Of a stretch of DNA of 64,000 nucleotides, positions 14,701 to 29,700 are shown piece by piece. Within the stretch, counting starts at the first letter, position 1; every line of letters begins with the position of its first letter. The notes below the pieces were generated by a model. That model saw only the letters and a list, made by a program, of their open reading frames with translations, was not told the origin of the DNA and ran no database searches. The stretch is from NCBI GenBank assembly GCA_007922195.1, contig ML681971.1, positions 558,001 to 622,000 on the forward strand, given 5' to 3'. Position numbers and translations under genes: made by a program. The stretch is from Podocnemis expansa. Its lineage: Eukaryota; Chordata; Testudines; Podocnemididae.

Positions 14701-17700
14701 CAAGTTCATTTCTACAGCAAAGGTCTTTTAGGGTTAGATAACCAGTTGAGAAAGATGGAACTGTATCCCTCTGGGGCATGCACCTGAAGTGCCATTAAAG
14801 ATTAAGAAACAATTAGCACATTTGTTGGTCTCATTTTCACAACCACTGGCAGTACATGTCTCCCCTATGCTAGGGTCACTGCTCACACCCTGACCCTCAG
14901 CAGGTGCCAGAGCAGGGCCAGAAGAGAAAAGCAGCCCCTGCAAAAGGGATGGGAGCCATGCATGTGCAGGGGATCTTTTCCCCTGCTAGCCCCCCAGCTC
15001 TCAGCTTGGGAGTGGGGCCAGCAGGGATAGGACCCATCCCTGACCCACATGTGGCCATTGTGGCCCCAGCCCCATGGGGCAGGGCCAGAAGAGAAGATGC
15101 CAGTGTGCCACAGGGCCAGGAGCTATGTGTGTTGCTGTGATAGGCATGCTTGTCAGCTTTGGCACATGTGCTGGGGGTGCTAAGCCCTGACCTAGACTGA
15201 TCATTCATTGTGCAAAAGGGAGTAAGGAGTCAGCCTTAGAAGACTCATGAAAGCCAACCCAGACCTTCAGCACATTGTTTTGCCACTCTATTAAGGGGTT
15301 CTGGAAGGAGGCTGAGAAATGTGAAGCTACTGCAGTCTAGGGACAACATGCAAAGCAAGAGAAGTTGGATCTATGAAGCAGGCTGCTTAGGCTTTGTTTG
15401 GTAGGAGAAACAGTCATTCTACTTGTGACCTGCCTTACACTTCAGTGATTGCTGAGCAAAAAGTGTTAGTGAAAATCCAGTGGAGACAGGGGCTTCTTCC
15501 TTGGATAGACATACCTGTGTTGAGACTTTGTAGGCTACATATGCATTCATGCCATCCCCTACAGAAAGGGCAAGAAAACAAGAACATTAGTTCTCCAGAT
15601 GAACAATCTATAAACTTATTCCCTACTGATGATGGGTACATGTATGCCACCTCCACCCCAGGAAGAGGGTAGAGCATTCCAGCCTGCTGCATTCAGAACT
15701 TCTGAACAGCTGGCTGGGCTCTGGAGTGTGGCACACACAGTCAGGGGGCTAACAATCTGTCCAAAGGCATGCTGCAGCTGCTGGATTCCTGCCAGTTAAC
15801 TATTAGTTAGGAGATCTGGCTGCCTGATCTCACGCTCTTTGTGTTTCCTAAAAACAAGCCAGACACTCATAAGTGATTAATGGTTGCACTGCCAGCATTT
15901 GGTGTCACCCTGGAACAGATGTGCGGAACAATTCAATGGGTGTATGAAATAGGAGTCTGCCTATTTAGAAAGAGCTAGTTGCTAATCTACCCCATAGCTA
16001 CATGATACTTGCCTTTTCACAGACTTCCTCACAGCCAGAGTAGTAAAACAAAACAGAGACCTCACTTTCTTGTAGTCAAGTTAAGGTTCTCTGTCTGCAC
16101 TGTTCTCTAGTATCAGGAAATTCCTTCCCCATCCTTCTTGCTGGCAGCAGTAGTTGCTTTAGATACAACTGATCTTGACCCACTCACTGGTGTTCAGGCT
16201 CCTGACCTAGCTGATTCAGCAGATAACTGAACTACAGATCCCAACAGAAAACATGCACACACCTGATTTAAGAGGCCACTATGCTGGCTGAAATTGATGT
16301 GCCATCAGGCTTGATGCTGGCTCTCAAACATTTTTTTGGGTGAGAGAGTCTCTAGGACTCTTGCTATCACCACCTTCTCCCCTTAGACTGTCTCTGGTAG
16401 ACAGTCTATCTCGGCAGCCACCTTTTGGTTAGCAAGCAGGCTCCCTCTTCACAATAAAGCTAGATGTACTGCAGATGGGTCAGGCTGTCAAAAGCTGAGG
16501 GTTATGGAAGTACTTAAGCAGTGTATCCCCTGTCCACTTGCCAGATGAGGTGTCTGTATTTAGTGTGTACCCTGCTACAACTGGTATTACCAACACTTCA
16601 TGCAGGGTGAGACCAGCAGCTTCTTGTTCTGCTTGTGGCACTGCTGACATACACAAGACATAGAACCTTTAACTTGGTATGAATGCATAAAACCCCTTCT
16701 ACTCTTCTTGTAGCAAAAAGCCAAGTCTGAGAAGTCATTGTTTCCTCCATCTACAAGGTGCAGAAATTTCCCACATGCATTTGCTTAAGGCTCAGGTTGG
16801 TAGGTAGAGGAGAATCTCCAGAACCAGTCACCAGCAAGAAACAACAACTGAAGAGACTGACATTTTGGGAATATATAGTACAAGACCTGGCCATGTGTTC
16901 ATTTAGGAGGGAAGATAGTGGACTGACTGCACTACATAGTGCTAGGCTCCACTTCATCTCCATGCACCATGCATTGTACAGACTCACCAATTTTTTCTGG
17001 GTCAGTCACTCTCACATTCAGCTCAAACTTATCCTCCTGTTCCTCTTCCTCCAGCTGTTTGGAAAGAACACACACAGCAAGTTAGTTCAATCCAGGATCA
17101 AGGTTTCAGCCTACCTCAAACCATGCTAAGTCATTGACTAGTCACAGGAGCTTATTTGGTATTTAGCTCCTCAGGGCAGGGATGAGCCATCCTGTACAGG
17201 AGACAGAGTGCCGAGCTGGACTTGCAGACTGGTTCCAGAAGCAGAGCAACAAATGCAGTTTATAGTTCACTGAGTCCCCCTGACCCAGTCAAGTGTGCCC
17301 GCTGAGGGACCCAAAGACAGCTCTGATACCATTTCACTCAGATCTTGTGGAAGATACAACAGTAGCCTGAAGGCTGCACTATATTACGCCTAGCTGTGCA
17401 TTGCCCCAAGAGACCATTACACAGCCTGGAGGTAATTAGACTGGAGTGGCATTTCCACCAAATCCCCCACACCACCGGTTGGGATGGAGGATGGCAGAGA
17501 GCCAGTACACTGGGTCTGCCACCCATGGGTTACCCCACAAGAATCTTCAGGAAGGTGCTCATGTGGCACAAGTGTCATGCTGGTTTAAGCAACATGAGTG
17601 GCTGGATGCAGCACTGCTCCAAATCTAGTCTCAGTGTGCTACAGTCTAAGCAATAAAAGGAGACTGTCCATTGATTGAGAGCCCAGCATCCCTAGCCAAT

Positions 17701-20700
17701 ACCATACTGCATACTGTTATCCCTCACAGCAAAGGATAACACTGAAGTAGCATTTTAGATTCAGAGACTCCTTCCCAGGCAGAAGGCCTCTCCCACTACA
17801 TACATCACCATCTGTCCTCTGCTGAAACAGAGCAGTACAGTTCTGTGACTGGCCAGAAGTACCTAGGAGAAACAGGAGGTACTGAACACAAAACTCCCCT
17901 GCCCAAATTCTAGGTCCTCTGCCACAGTACTACAGAAGTACTTCATTTGGTCTGTTTATAGTCATACCCGTGCTGTTGGAGGGCCTGGATCAGAGATCCC
18001 AGCCTACACACTGCAGACGTAAGGACACTAAGTGTTAAAGTTGGATGGTAGCTTTACAAGGAAAAAAGCAGTTCATTCTTATGCATAAGGCATGTTATTA
18101 GTGGAAACAGTCACACTGTCTGTGAACATGCAAGTAGGTTGGTTATGTGAGGCACCTTTAAGCACTGGGTAACCTTCTGTGCAACTAAAGGGGCAGTTTG
18201 TCTTTCTACAGATATATGCAGACACAGGCTTCCAAAGAGCAACCCAGGCAGGCCTGTCCCAGGTGGCATCTGGGGGCCATAATCCAGGCCCTGACGGGAG
18301 TGCCTGCACTGCAGAACTCCACCCCAGGACAGGGAAAGGCCTGAGACCTGACACCTGTGGAGGTGCAATCTATGCTGATGTCACAACAAGCAGCTATTGA
18401 TATGGTACTGCAGCATCAGAAGTGGTCATCTGGCAGCAGCACCACCACACTTCCAAAAGGCAAATAGCACAGAGCCTGGTCACTCATTCTGACCCTTGTG
18501 ACTGAAGTGACCTCCCAGTCCTCCCCTGGCGGAGCTTTTTAACAGAGTCCTGCTCTCAGTCAGTGGGTGTTCTCACATAAGGAAGACAATGATGAAGGTC
18601 AAGGCAATCCAAACCTCTGAAATTATGCTAACTGCAGAGGTTTAGTGATCCCTTTTGATAACACAGGCCAGTCAACCTCCCAACTAGTCCCAGACTCGCA
18701 GAAGTGAATGTGACAGAAAGTGACCAGCATAGAATAGCAATTCTCACCTCCTCATAACTCTTTGGCTGGTGTTTGGAAGAGGAGCTGGCTGCTACTTCCA
18801 GAGGGGCAGGGGTAGTCACTTTGGATGGTTCCTTCTTCTGGTTGTTTTGTGTAGTATCCAGAGAAAGCTCCACTGTAGCATCTGCAAATGGACAAGGTTT
18901 AAAAGGACAGTCAGTTTCTCTCATCTAACAGAGACTTTGTTCTGGAGAGTAGTAATTTTGTTCTGGGCAGCATTGTACTTCCTCAACCTCAAGGAGCCAC
19001 CATGTACGTGTTTGACAGAGCATTACCAGGAGAAACTTCTTCCAAGATCTCACATAACACCAATGGAAGCCAAGCACTAGGCACCACCTTGTGGAGTTTT
19101 GGCATTCAACTTTTAGACTTTTTTTTTTTTTAAAAAAAGGGAGTGACAAAGCTATCAGGCCATTGAACACCTCTTTTCCTCTTACAGGCCAGGACCAGTT
19201 CTTACCTTATGCTAGAAAGAGGCATAATCCCCTCTGCCTAACTCTGTATGGAGGAGAGTAGCTAGAGTGGTTTGAACCACATGACTCTTGAATGGCACCT
19301 GCTCCTGGTCACATCCCTGGAGGGAGGTGAGTCCCCACTATCAATGAGCGGTAATTCTGTGATTCCTACCAGGAGGCTCTCCACGGAGACATTGGTGTCT
19401 GTAATCCTTACACCAGTCACTGGGGAGGAAAGGGCTTCATACCACTGCTGAGAGCAGGCAAGGGCCCGTCACTCTGGATCCTCCTCCCATTGAACAGTTT
19501 AGTGCCATCACTGCTTGTGAAGTCTGCCTCCTGAATTCTGGGTCTTGAGTCATTAAATCAAGATTTGGACTTTAACTCATAGGTTAGAGGCTTATTGCTG
19601 GAGTGGGTGGGTGAGGTTGAGGCCTGCATTGTGCAGGACATCAGACTAGATGACCATACTGGTCCCTTCTGACCTCAGTCTACAAGTAGCTGTACAGTCC
19701 CTCTGACACCTGTAGGAGTCTGAACACCAACAGGTCAAAGAGGGTTGCTTTCACTTGGCTGCTGTTTGAGGAATCCAAGCTCAGACAGTTCTTGTGCACT
19801 CTAGAAAGCTTACATTCTTTAGGGTTTGTTATTTAGGCTTCCCCAGGCAGTTTCTCTATGGTTTGAGCTACCTCTCTAACACAGTACTACAGAACCCCCA
19901 GTCCACCTGGCCTAGAGAGGCCAGGAGAGCTCATTATTGATTCTATTTTCCAAGGTAAAGATTAGCAGATGCATCCAAGGGACAGATGCTGCCCTGACCA
20001 CTGATCCCTTCATCCACTGAACACTTAAACGTAAGTAACAAGCCTCTTGCAGCATTTAGCTCCTAGCTAATGTGGGGTAAAATCTGCACTGTGTTATGCA
20101 TGCAGAGCACAGAAGCTTACCGGCAAATAAGTCCTGGTCATCCTGTTCCACACCAAACCCATTTTCTCTGGAGCTGCTACTCACTGGGAGAGGAGACTCC
20201 CTCTTGAGTGACAATGGCTTGCTCTGAAAGAGTGGCAGAGAGATTACTTACACCTGCCAAGAAGATTCATGTTCCAATTCCCAGCCAGGCCTGCCTTCCC
20301 TCTACCCCAACCAGGGAGAGCCTGACAAGTGAGCAGCCATTTAGGACATAATAGTCAAGATGCAAGGAGTGGAAGGGGCTGAGAGCGTAAGGCCACAGAT
20401 GGAGGCTTGGGGCAATGGGATTCAATGTACCAAAACACAAGTTCACCCATGGTGTCATTTTCCCTAAGGCCACTCCATATGGCTGAGATGTGCTTTGATA
20501 TCAGTTTTTACTCCACTGTTTCCATCACATGAAGGGTTGTGCTGGGCCATACCATTGCTAAGCCAACTTAGAAGTGGACTGGTAGAGCCAGTAAATATTC
20601 CAGATCTTATGGGTAGGCTCAATGAAACCTGAGCAACAGGTCACCATGGTACCTAGCTATGCCATGGCATTCAAGGGGTGGAATGCCCCCCCAGTGACCA

Positions 20701-23700
20701 AAAAGCAGGCACTGCATTGAGCAGCATCTGTGGCTTTGCTTTGCCCACAGCTGTTCCCCCCCCCCCCTTTTTATATCTTTGCCTGTGATTCCTGCTTCTC
20801 AGTATGTTGCCCAGATTGGTGGTAGCTTTTTGTCAATGGTGGGGGGACCACCTCCAAAAGTGCCATACAGCCAGATATTCAGCCCATTTGTCAAGGCCTG
20901 TCTTAAGGGAAGGAAGTAATGGAGGGAAAGGATCTGTATGAGGAACAGCACAAGCAAATGAACATATGCACAGCAACTCTAGGTATTTCCTGCACCCCTC
21001 CCTTATTACCATTAGATTTAGAACCATTTTGACAGTGGATTATGCTCTTGCTCTATTAGAAGAGTAACAGAGGGAGATTAAGTTTTCTGAGCCTCTCTGC
21101 TCCTGCCTAAACTTTATCACCTTATCTGCACTACAGCTAAAACAGCAATGCTACCAGATGCTAAAAATGGCTTCTCTGAGTAGCATGTTTTCCTCATCAG
21201 CAAAGATGGGTTATTTTCAGAGACACCCCCTGTGCTGGAAGGCATCCCCCTGCTAAATCAGTAGGTGGTAAAAGGTCCCAGAAAGGCACTGCATCCTTCT
21301 CAGACTCTGCAGACAGCTATTACACAGATGTGATTGGTGCAGCTGGAAAGGTTAGCATGGATAGGGTCAGAGTTTAAGGTGCACCACACACTGCTCAGCA
21401 TAGGGCTTTTCCTACACTGGGAGAGCCAGAACCTACAATTCCATGCCAGGCAAACCCACCAGTAGTAATGGTGAAGCACAGCAGGCCTATGTAGTGGTCA
21501 GGATAATGTTCATGCTGCCACAGATCCCTACCTTAGCAGTTGCTGTGTTGCTACCACTAGTAGGTAAAATCTCCAAGTGCAGGAAAGGCCAGCATGTGAA
21601 GGAAGGAAAGAGGATGTTTCCAGATGAGTCAGTTTGTCTCATCATACCAGCCGCACAGGGGAGAGATCATTTTGTGGATCCATTTGCATTCCCTGTTCAT
21701 CAGGCAATGTTTGGAGCCAGGTCTGTACCAGTGACCCAGTCATCTGCTCTATAGAAGGCTGCTGCCAGTTGCCTCCTAGAACAATTCTACAGCGGCAGAG
21801 ACAAGGCTGCACTGTCCAGAATTTCCATCTGCATGGTCAGTGATTTCACTGCCAAGCCATGCAGCGCTTGTCTTCAAGCTGACACAAAGCCCTACTACAA
21901 GGCACATTATGTACCACTCTGTATAATGCTGCTGTTGAAAGCCAGGGATCTGGTTCTTTCTGAAAGTCTGTTCCATTTCTGCCTGCCCTTCCCAGTTTCA
22001 GATAGTACCCAGCTATCAACATGGCCAATTGAAGCCTGTGATTCAAAGAAGAATGAGTCTGAAGGGCTTCTCCACCCACTGCACACAGAATACTATTTGA
22101 GCAGGCTGCTCGATAGGCAAGAAGCGGTGACTTGGCAACTCCAAACTGTACTAAAACAAGTGTCTTCCGGGAAACCAGTATGCTAGTAGCCAGCTGCATC
22201 AACAGGCAAAAGTAGTCCTCTACTTCCACAGGGGAGTCTTTGCCTGCACATTTCTCCATCCAACATAAGAACGAACTATGGAATCATCTCTAGAGTTCTG
22301 AAGTGGAGGCAAGGGAGTTGGAAGGGAAGAGACAGGACAAGGATAGACTATTCCTCAGATGACTGAGGCTAGTGTGTCTAACCCAGAGGTTTGCAACCTG
22401 AAAGATAAGAGCCATTTTTAAAAATTCCTTCAATAATTAAATTTTTTCAGTCACAACATGTGTAGGTGGGCCAGGGTACCTGCCACAGCATCCCTGGTTG
22501 GGGGGAGACAGAGCCCAGAACCATGAGTGGGCCCCTAACAAGGAAAGTGCTCCAGTGGCAGGGGAAGCCCAGAACCTGGTACAGGTTGCCCACAGGGTCC
22601 TCATGTGGCAAGAAGGGCCTGGAGCCCAGAGCCACAAGTGGGGCAGCCAAAGAGCCATATGGAGCTCCAGAGCTGAAGGCTGCAGCTCCCAGGGCTAACC
22701 CAAGCAGTGCAGTACAACCAAGAATGTTCTGCCCCCTGTCACATGATGGGCTGTTCCCCTCAAAGGGCATTTACTGACTTTTGGGAGTGAGGCCTGGAAC
22801 ACATTCAGCTAAGTTTAGCACTAGGGTGAATATCTTATTGCAATTTGCATTTCTGCAGTAGTCCTCCTGTTCTTCTCCAGGAAGTGTGAAGTGCTGTGGT
22901 AGTAGTTCCCAGGGGAGACTTTCCTAGCAAAGGCACATTAAGGTTCTGTTTAACAGTTAGCTGTCCCTCCCTTTGTTTTTTGGGACTTGCAGGAATTTAT
23001 TCTTCAAAAGTTTCTATTTTAAAAGAATATGACAAACAGGATCTGCCCCCCACCCCCAGCTCTTTACTGTAGGCAACAAAAAAAAAAAAAACCCTTATTT
23101 TTCTCCAAACCTCAAGAAAAAACAAGACTAGAACAGAAGATCCAGCTGCTAAAGCAAAAAGATTTTTAATCTCTATGTACCTATTCTCTAATCTTAGAGT
23201 TTATGGGGGAAGAAATGAAAATGTATCTGACAATTAGTTTTAGATCCTGGTTGGATCAAAGGTAGTTAGCAACCTGCAATTCCAGGGACAGAGACAGTTG
23301 CTGCCTCTCAGATGTAGTACAGACAAGAGGCCTCTTGAGCCTTTTGCTACTTGTTTTCTGGGAGATGTGTATAGTTGTGCCCATATAGCTTTTATACACT
23401 TCACCTTTCCTCTTACTCAAGAAAGATGACATTAGAGATCCTATACCCAGAATCTGTATCTTTAACAGGAGGTTTAGCTGATGCTGTGTTAGGCATTTCT
23501 GCTGCCACCTGCAGGACAACAAAAGGCTTAGGTGAAGAGATGATGCCCTCCAAAGACAGAGAAAGTGCAAATAAGCCATCTAAACAAGAGATCAGGGATA
23601 TGACACTGGAGTGGAGAGCTTCAGCTCAATGAAAGGCAGAGTGGCACTTCAGCTACCTGCTTGACTGTTCCTCACACTGGAGAGAAGTAGTTCTATGGCT

Positions 23701-26700
23701 ACAACACACAGTGCTCTTGCTGTGAGCCTTCACTGCAGGACTGGATTGTATGCTGCATCCTCTCAGACTGAGTTGGTGGGGTTCCCCCACAAGCTTTGGC
23801 ACTTGGACTTCACCCCTCAGATGTGAGGGGCAGCTCAGCCCCTCAGAGCTATTGTTTCAGGCTGCCCATCACCAATGTACTGGTACATTGCTCACACCTG
23901 AGCTCTGTTTTTACAAGTGTGACAAGTAGGAACTTCCATGAAAGCCAAGATTCATATGTACTCAGATGACTCCAGGCAGTAGGGCCTTAGGCATTGGCCT
24001 ACAGCACCTTAATTCAGCTCTTCATGAATGCTGTAGAGATGAACTTTTATTGCAGCAGGTGCAACTCTGATCTGGTTTTCCTGCTGTTAAACTGGGGAAG
24101 AAGGGGGAACAGAACACAGCCAGGGTTGCAGCAGAAGACTAAGGTTTCCTGCTCTGTACCAGAGGTCTGGGGGAGCACTACCTGCTCAACTGTCTCAGCA
24201 GCACATGGCAAGATATTTTGTTCCAAACAGTGTATCAAAAGTGTCAAGCTATCCTATTTACATGATTCATTATGAAAGAAGTGCCAAAGGGGTAGCCATG
24301 TTAGTCTAGTTCAGCAAACCAAGTACAAGACTCCCTGCTTGTTATGAAAGTGTTAGTGATTTTAGCATCTCCAATTCATCCTGTTCCAGCGTCCGTTACT
24401 ACATCACAGCAGTGACAAAACTGTAGCTGCTGATTTAGAACGCTATTGGTTCTACTAGTCTCCCATCACGGCCCACAATGCCCCACTTATGTTGGCTCAT
24501 TTGACATGCTGGATTTAACATGGGCTCAGCAGGAGCTCACTCTCCTTGGGAAGATAAAAGGGCCAAGGCTTGTGCTGTTTGTGAGACTCTACCCCAAGCC
24601 CTAATGTTAGCATTACCCTTGAGATGAAGATTTTGTTTAGTGCCTCACATAAGATTTGTTTTATACACTGGCAAATAAAGATTGGGATATGATAGAAAGC
24701 TTTGCTCAGAACAAAGAATGGGAACACAGACTTCCCATTTGAATCTTGGTGGGCAGGCATAAGCTCACCCCCTGCTAAAGCCCCACTCCCAGCCTAGGGG
24801 AAGAGTGTCTCAGTTCAGATTCAACCAATTTCTTGGGACAACAAACAAAACAGAGTGGGTGTTGGGGTCAAAAGGATGGAACTTGAAGGGGATACCAAGC
24901 AGAGCCCCAGACAGCACTCACTGCTTCTGGAAGGCATCTGGGCAGCATCCTCTGGCTCCCTGGAGGAACTCTGCACAGGTACAGGAATGGAAATAGGCTC
25001 CACCATAGCAAAGCACCTCCTCAGCCAACCTCCACTCCCTAGTCTAACTGGTAGCCCTATCCACAGGGAGGTATGCCTTTGAGGCCAGTGCAACAGCCAA
25101 GTTTCAGAAGTGGTTCTGCAGGGACCAAAGAAAGTCACTCAGCTCCCACTCACTGAGAGTGACTCATGGCAGATTAGACTGCTTAGAAAGCTGCTGGGAT
25201 TTTGAGTCCAAATGCCTTATTTTAGGCAGAATGCACATTGTTTCATGTATTACAGTGAAACTGGGGTGGCTAAACACAGTTTAGTAGAAGCTTGCTCCAA
25301 GTGTCATCAACAGGAGTCAGCTGTGTAGGCATCTAGTGAAGAGCTGAGAACAAGGTTTTACAGCACACTAAGCCAGCAACACTGGGCCTGCTGCCATACA
25401 GCAGGGCTCACTCCTACACTTTGCTCAGCTGTGGTTTGCCTTAGCAGTCTGTAAGGTGCCTAACAGATGCATTCAAGCAAGAGCTAGCAAGCAGGAGGGG
25501 ACTTCTGCAAGGGAGCTCTTCAGATGAAGGAGATGGCAACAGTACCCTTGGGGGGCAATCTTTAAGTGCCACACAACTCTTTTTTTAATTTGTCATGCAC
25601 TTTCTTGATAATAGTGAGATCTGATGTGGATCTGTATGCTAAGCTGAGAAGTCATCACAGAGACTAACCTGCTGGTCTTTGATCCCTAGCCTCTTCAGAG
25701 GCCCTTGATGAAAGGATGTGGCTACATTAGAGAACAGGCATTTGGGCAGCTCCTGGGAGCAGCAAGTGGAAGTTTAGAAAACCAGACACACCTAATAAAG
25801 GTTAGGAGCTTGACTCAATTCCCCCCCACCCCCAAAAAATCTCTAAATGCCTGCAAGAGTAAATCTAAGGCAGGAAGAGTCCAGCAGCATAGTGGGGACT
25901 AGCCATCTTTACTGTATTAATGCAGCCTGTCTCATTAGCTGCCCTGTGGGCAGGTGGTGTGTGTACACACTGTGCAAGGATTTTGTGACCCTTAGAGACC
26001 AAGTACAGGCTCTTGAGACCAGAATGGCTGAACCAGAGGAGCCAAGGAAGACAGCAGTACATAGGTGAGTACTATAGGAACACACAGTTGGAGCCAGACT
26101 ACTGACAGCTTCTGTGCTGTTGAGGATGAAAAATCAGGGGAACATCAGTCTACTGCTGCAAGGAAGCCATCCAGTAGCTAGAGTCCTCTTTCCAGCCATC
26201 ATCATGGTATTCTCACACTGAGAATATACCTAGGATAGAACAGAATACAAGACATCCCTACAAGAGAGAGTACTAGGACAGTGGTTCCCAACTTCTCTTT
26301 ATGCAGACCACTACCTCATTATCAAAAGCTTTTGTGGACCACCACCCTGCACTCCTCAGCTCTGAGCCCCCTACCACACCCCCATCCTTACAGCCCCAAG
26401 CCCCTTATTGTGCCCCTTGTGGCCCCCAGCCTCCAGCACCTTACTGCAGCCCTGTCTGTTGTGGCTTGTTCTCTGCTCCCCAGCCACTAGGCTCTTAAGT
26501 CCCACACCCTGTCCCCACGCACTCCCTGGCCATGAGCCTGTTACTGCCCCACCCCTGTGCTCTGCAGCCCTGCGTACCACAGCTCCACCTGCACTCTTCT
26601 TAACCTGTTCCTCTGCAGACCACCTGCCATGCCCTCACAGACTACAGGTTGGGAATTGCTGTACTAGGAGGAAGGAAACCCAGTTATAGGAGGAGATAGA

Positions 26701-29700
26701 GTAATTGGGGATTTTATTTTCAAATATCTAGGCAGCTGGGTTTGTGACAACCAGGAAAGCAACATGGTCAATTGTGGGCTGGGTCTAACAGCTGAAAATC
26801 TCACACCACAGAGATTCATGTGTAGAGCTGGAAAGCAGTAGCCATTGTTGTACATGACGTTACTAGTGACATAAGGAAAGATAAATAGAAGCCTTGAAGG
26901 TCACTTTTAGGCTGCTAGGGAAGCTGATGCCCAAAGCCTCCACGGTGGCATTCTTTGAAATGGTCCTAGTTCAACATGAAGCACAAGACAGACAGAACTG
27001 CAGAGTCTTAATCTAAGGATAAGAAATGGTTTTGGGAGAGATTCGGTTTTAGGAACTGGGGAACATTTGGGGAAAGGAGGAACCTATCCAGAAAGGATGG
27101 GCTCCACTTTATCCAAAATGGAACCAAACTTGTCAGACAACTGCTTTTTGGAGCAATTTGTCCTGGAACTCACAATGAGAGAAGTAATTGATTTATTTCT
27201 AAGCCAGGGGTGTCAAACTCATTCAATGTGGGGGCCACACTGGAAGGCAGGTCACCTGATGAGGGTCATGGGTCTACACAGGACCCCCAACCCTTTCCCC
27301 TGCCACATTCAGAGTGGCATGGGCTCCCCTTTCCCTTCCCCAACTCTCAGGCTCAGACATCTTCCTTTTTCCTTGCCTTGCCAGCTCCAACTCTCTCCTG
27401 CTGGGCAGCTCCTGGACACCCCTTCCCTTTCAGCTTCTCCTGTCAGGTGGTGGCAGATAGCGTCACAGGCAGGCTAGGCCTTTGACTGGCTTGTTCTCAT
27501 ATGGACCCCTGCTATTTTTCCCTTTTTTTGGTGATTCCTTCAATGTGCTGTCAATCGAATTAGCATCCTGACAGTTTACAGTTGGGGGGGGCAGGGTGGT
27601 GGCTCTCCAGACCCAGCCCAGCTTGCTGTGACAGACTCTGGTTGGCAGACCATAGGAGAGCTGTGCCAGGATTGGCTGAAGTGCTTCCTTTGTTCCCCAG
27701 TGCTCTGACTGAGCAGAGTCAGAAACATGCTTAGCCGTCCTCCACTGGTGACGGCCTGTCTCTGCTGTTCATGGCTGCTGCAGCATTCTCATGCACACTC
27801 CAGGCAGCAGGTCCACAGGCCACAAGTTTGACACCCCTGTTCTAAGCAGAACACAGCACCTGCTACAAGAAGAGAATCTACTGAACCACTTAGCACTGAT
27901 TGCTATTGGACAGGCTATATCTTGATTATAGCAAAGCTTTTGATTTGTCTCCCACTAATTCCTCATTGGAGGAGTTAAAGTATGGGCTGGATGAATGGAC
28001 TACAACAGTGGTTCTTGACCACTGTGTTGGGGCACATTACTGTGCAACCACCGTGGTATGCATGTCATGGAAAGCTAGGGAGATGCCTGGATTTGGCCCA
28101 GGGTGGGTGGACTGGTGTGTGTCCTGAAGGGTCAGGATATGCTGCTAAGGTTGAGAACCACTGGACTACAAAGATGAATAGAAAGCTGGCTCGATCAAGC
28201 TCTTGATCACTATTCATTGAGCCTGATGTCACCTGCAGCTAATAAGAAGCTGAGTGCCCCAAGGGCTGGTGCTCAGGCCAGTTTTGTTCAACATGTTCGT
28301 TAATTATCTGCAGGATGGTGTAGATTGCACCCTCAGCAAGTTTGCAGAAACACTAAGGTGTGTGGGGTGAGGTTGTGTTGGTTGATGTGAAAGACAGGGA
28401 TAGGATACAGAGTGACCTAGACTAATTAGAGGTTTGGGCCAAAAAATCCAGTAAGGTTCAATGAGGATAAGTGCACAACCGCACTTAAGACGAAGAATCC
28501 CATGCACTGTTACAGACTAGGGACCTATGGGCTTGGCAGCAGTCTGGCTAAGAAAAATGTGAGGGTTGTAGTTGACAAGAAGCTAGACATCAATCAGCTG
28601 TGGCCAACCTACCATCCCAAAGTATCTCTCCATAACTGACTAGTGAATATGCATTTTAAAGGTCTCAAATGTTTTGGGGGAGGGGAATAAATTTTGCTAT
28701 CTTCACTCCCCCTTTGTGTCAGTTCTGTTAAAAGCAAGAAGGCAAAATATTCTTGACCTAGATGACTGGAACAAATCCTTTCATCTCTATCAAGAATGGA
28801 TGGCTGATGATTACAAAATTAATTACATCCACTGAAAAAGGGAAGTGAATAGGTTTTAATTGTGTGTTGCATAACAGCTTAATTTTAATGCTATATGTTG
28901 ATTCTTTTCCTTATGTAAAGGATAGTTTAATTAAAGTCTGTTTAAAAGACAAAACCAGAATATTTAAATGGTTAAACACTTGGGGAGGAGGGGAGTCTTG
29001 CTGGGTTGGCACCTTGCTGTCAAATGAGAGCTGCCTAGCAGCAGCTCCCCCTGGGCAGCTCTCACTTGCAGAGAGCTGAGGTGAGTCAGGTCGAGCTACC
29101 CAAGGCTCCCCATCACCACCACCACTCATGAATAGCCAAGCCCAGCCATGGCTCACCCCTTCCCACGCTGGGCTCAGGGCCTCCCTGCCCCTTGCAAGGA
29201 GCCAGCCCAGCTGCCATCTGCACCCCCCCCATCCCAGTTTAAATGATAATCATTGGTTTAAAAAACAAAACAAAACACTATTTGAACATTTCGTAGTAGA
29301 TCATCATGGTACTAAGCAAGCAGAACTCCAACACAAAGCCTTGTTTTAGAAACTACTCTTATACAGGGACAGTCAAGATCTTTGACTCTCAGGGCTCATT
29401 TACTGAATCAGAAGTAGAACAGTGACATGGAGCATTTGAATGAGGCTTAAGAGGATGTATGGACTGGTAACAATGATACCGAGTTTCACATCCCCTTTCT
29501 CAAGAACCATTTCTCCATTGTCCCTTTAACGGAGTTGTGCATACACGTTTAAAACCAGACCTATTAGACAGAGGCGGATATGAAAGTATAAGCAGGCCAG
29601 AAGCTAAAGAAAGGACAAAGCCCTAGTGACTCTTATGTTTCTGCCTGTCCATAGTCTTGTCAGATTCAGCAGGCTGCTGAGGAATGCTACCAATAGCAAC

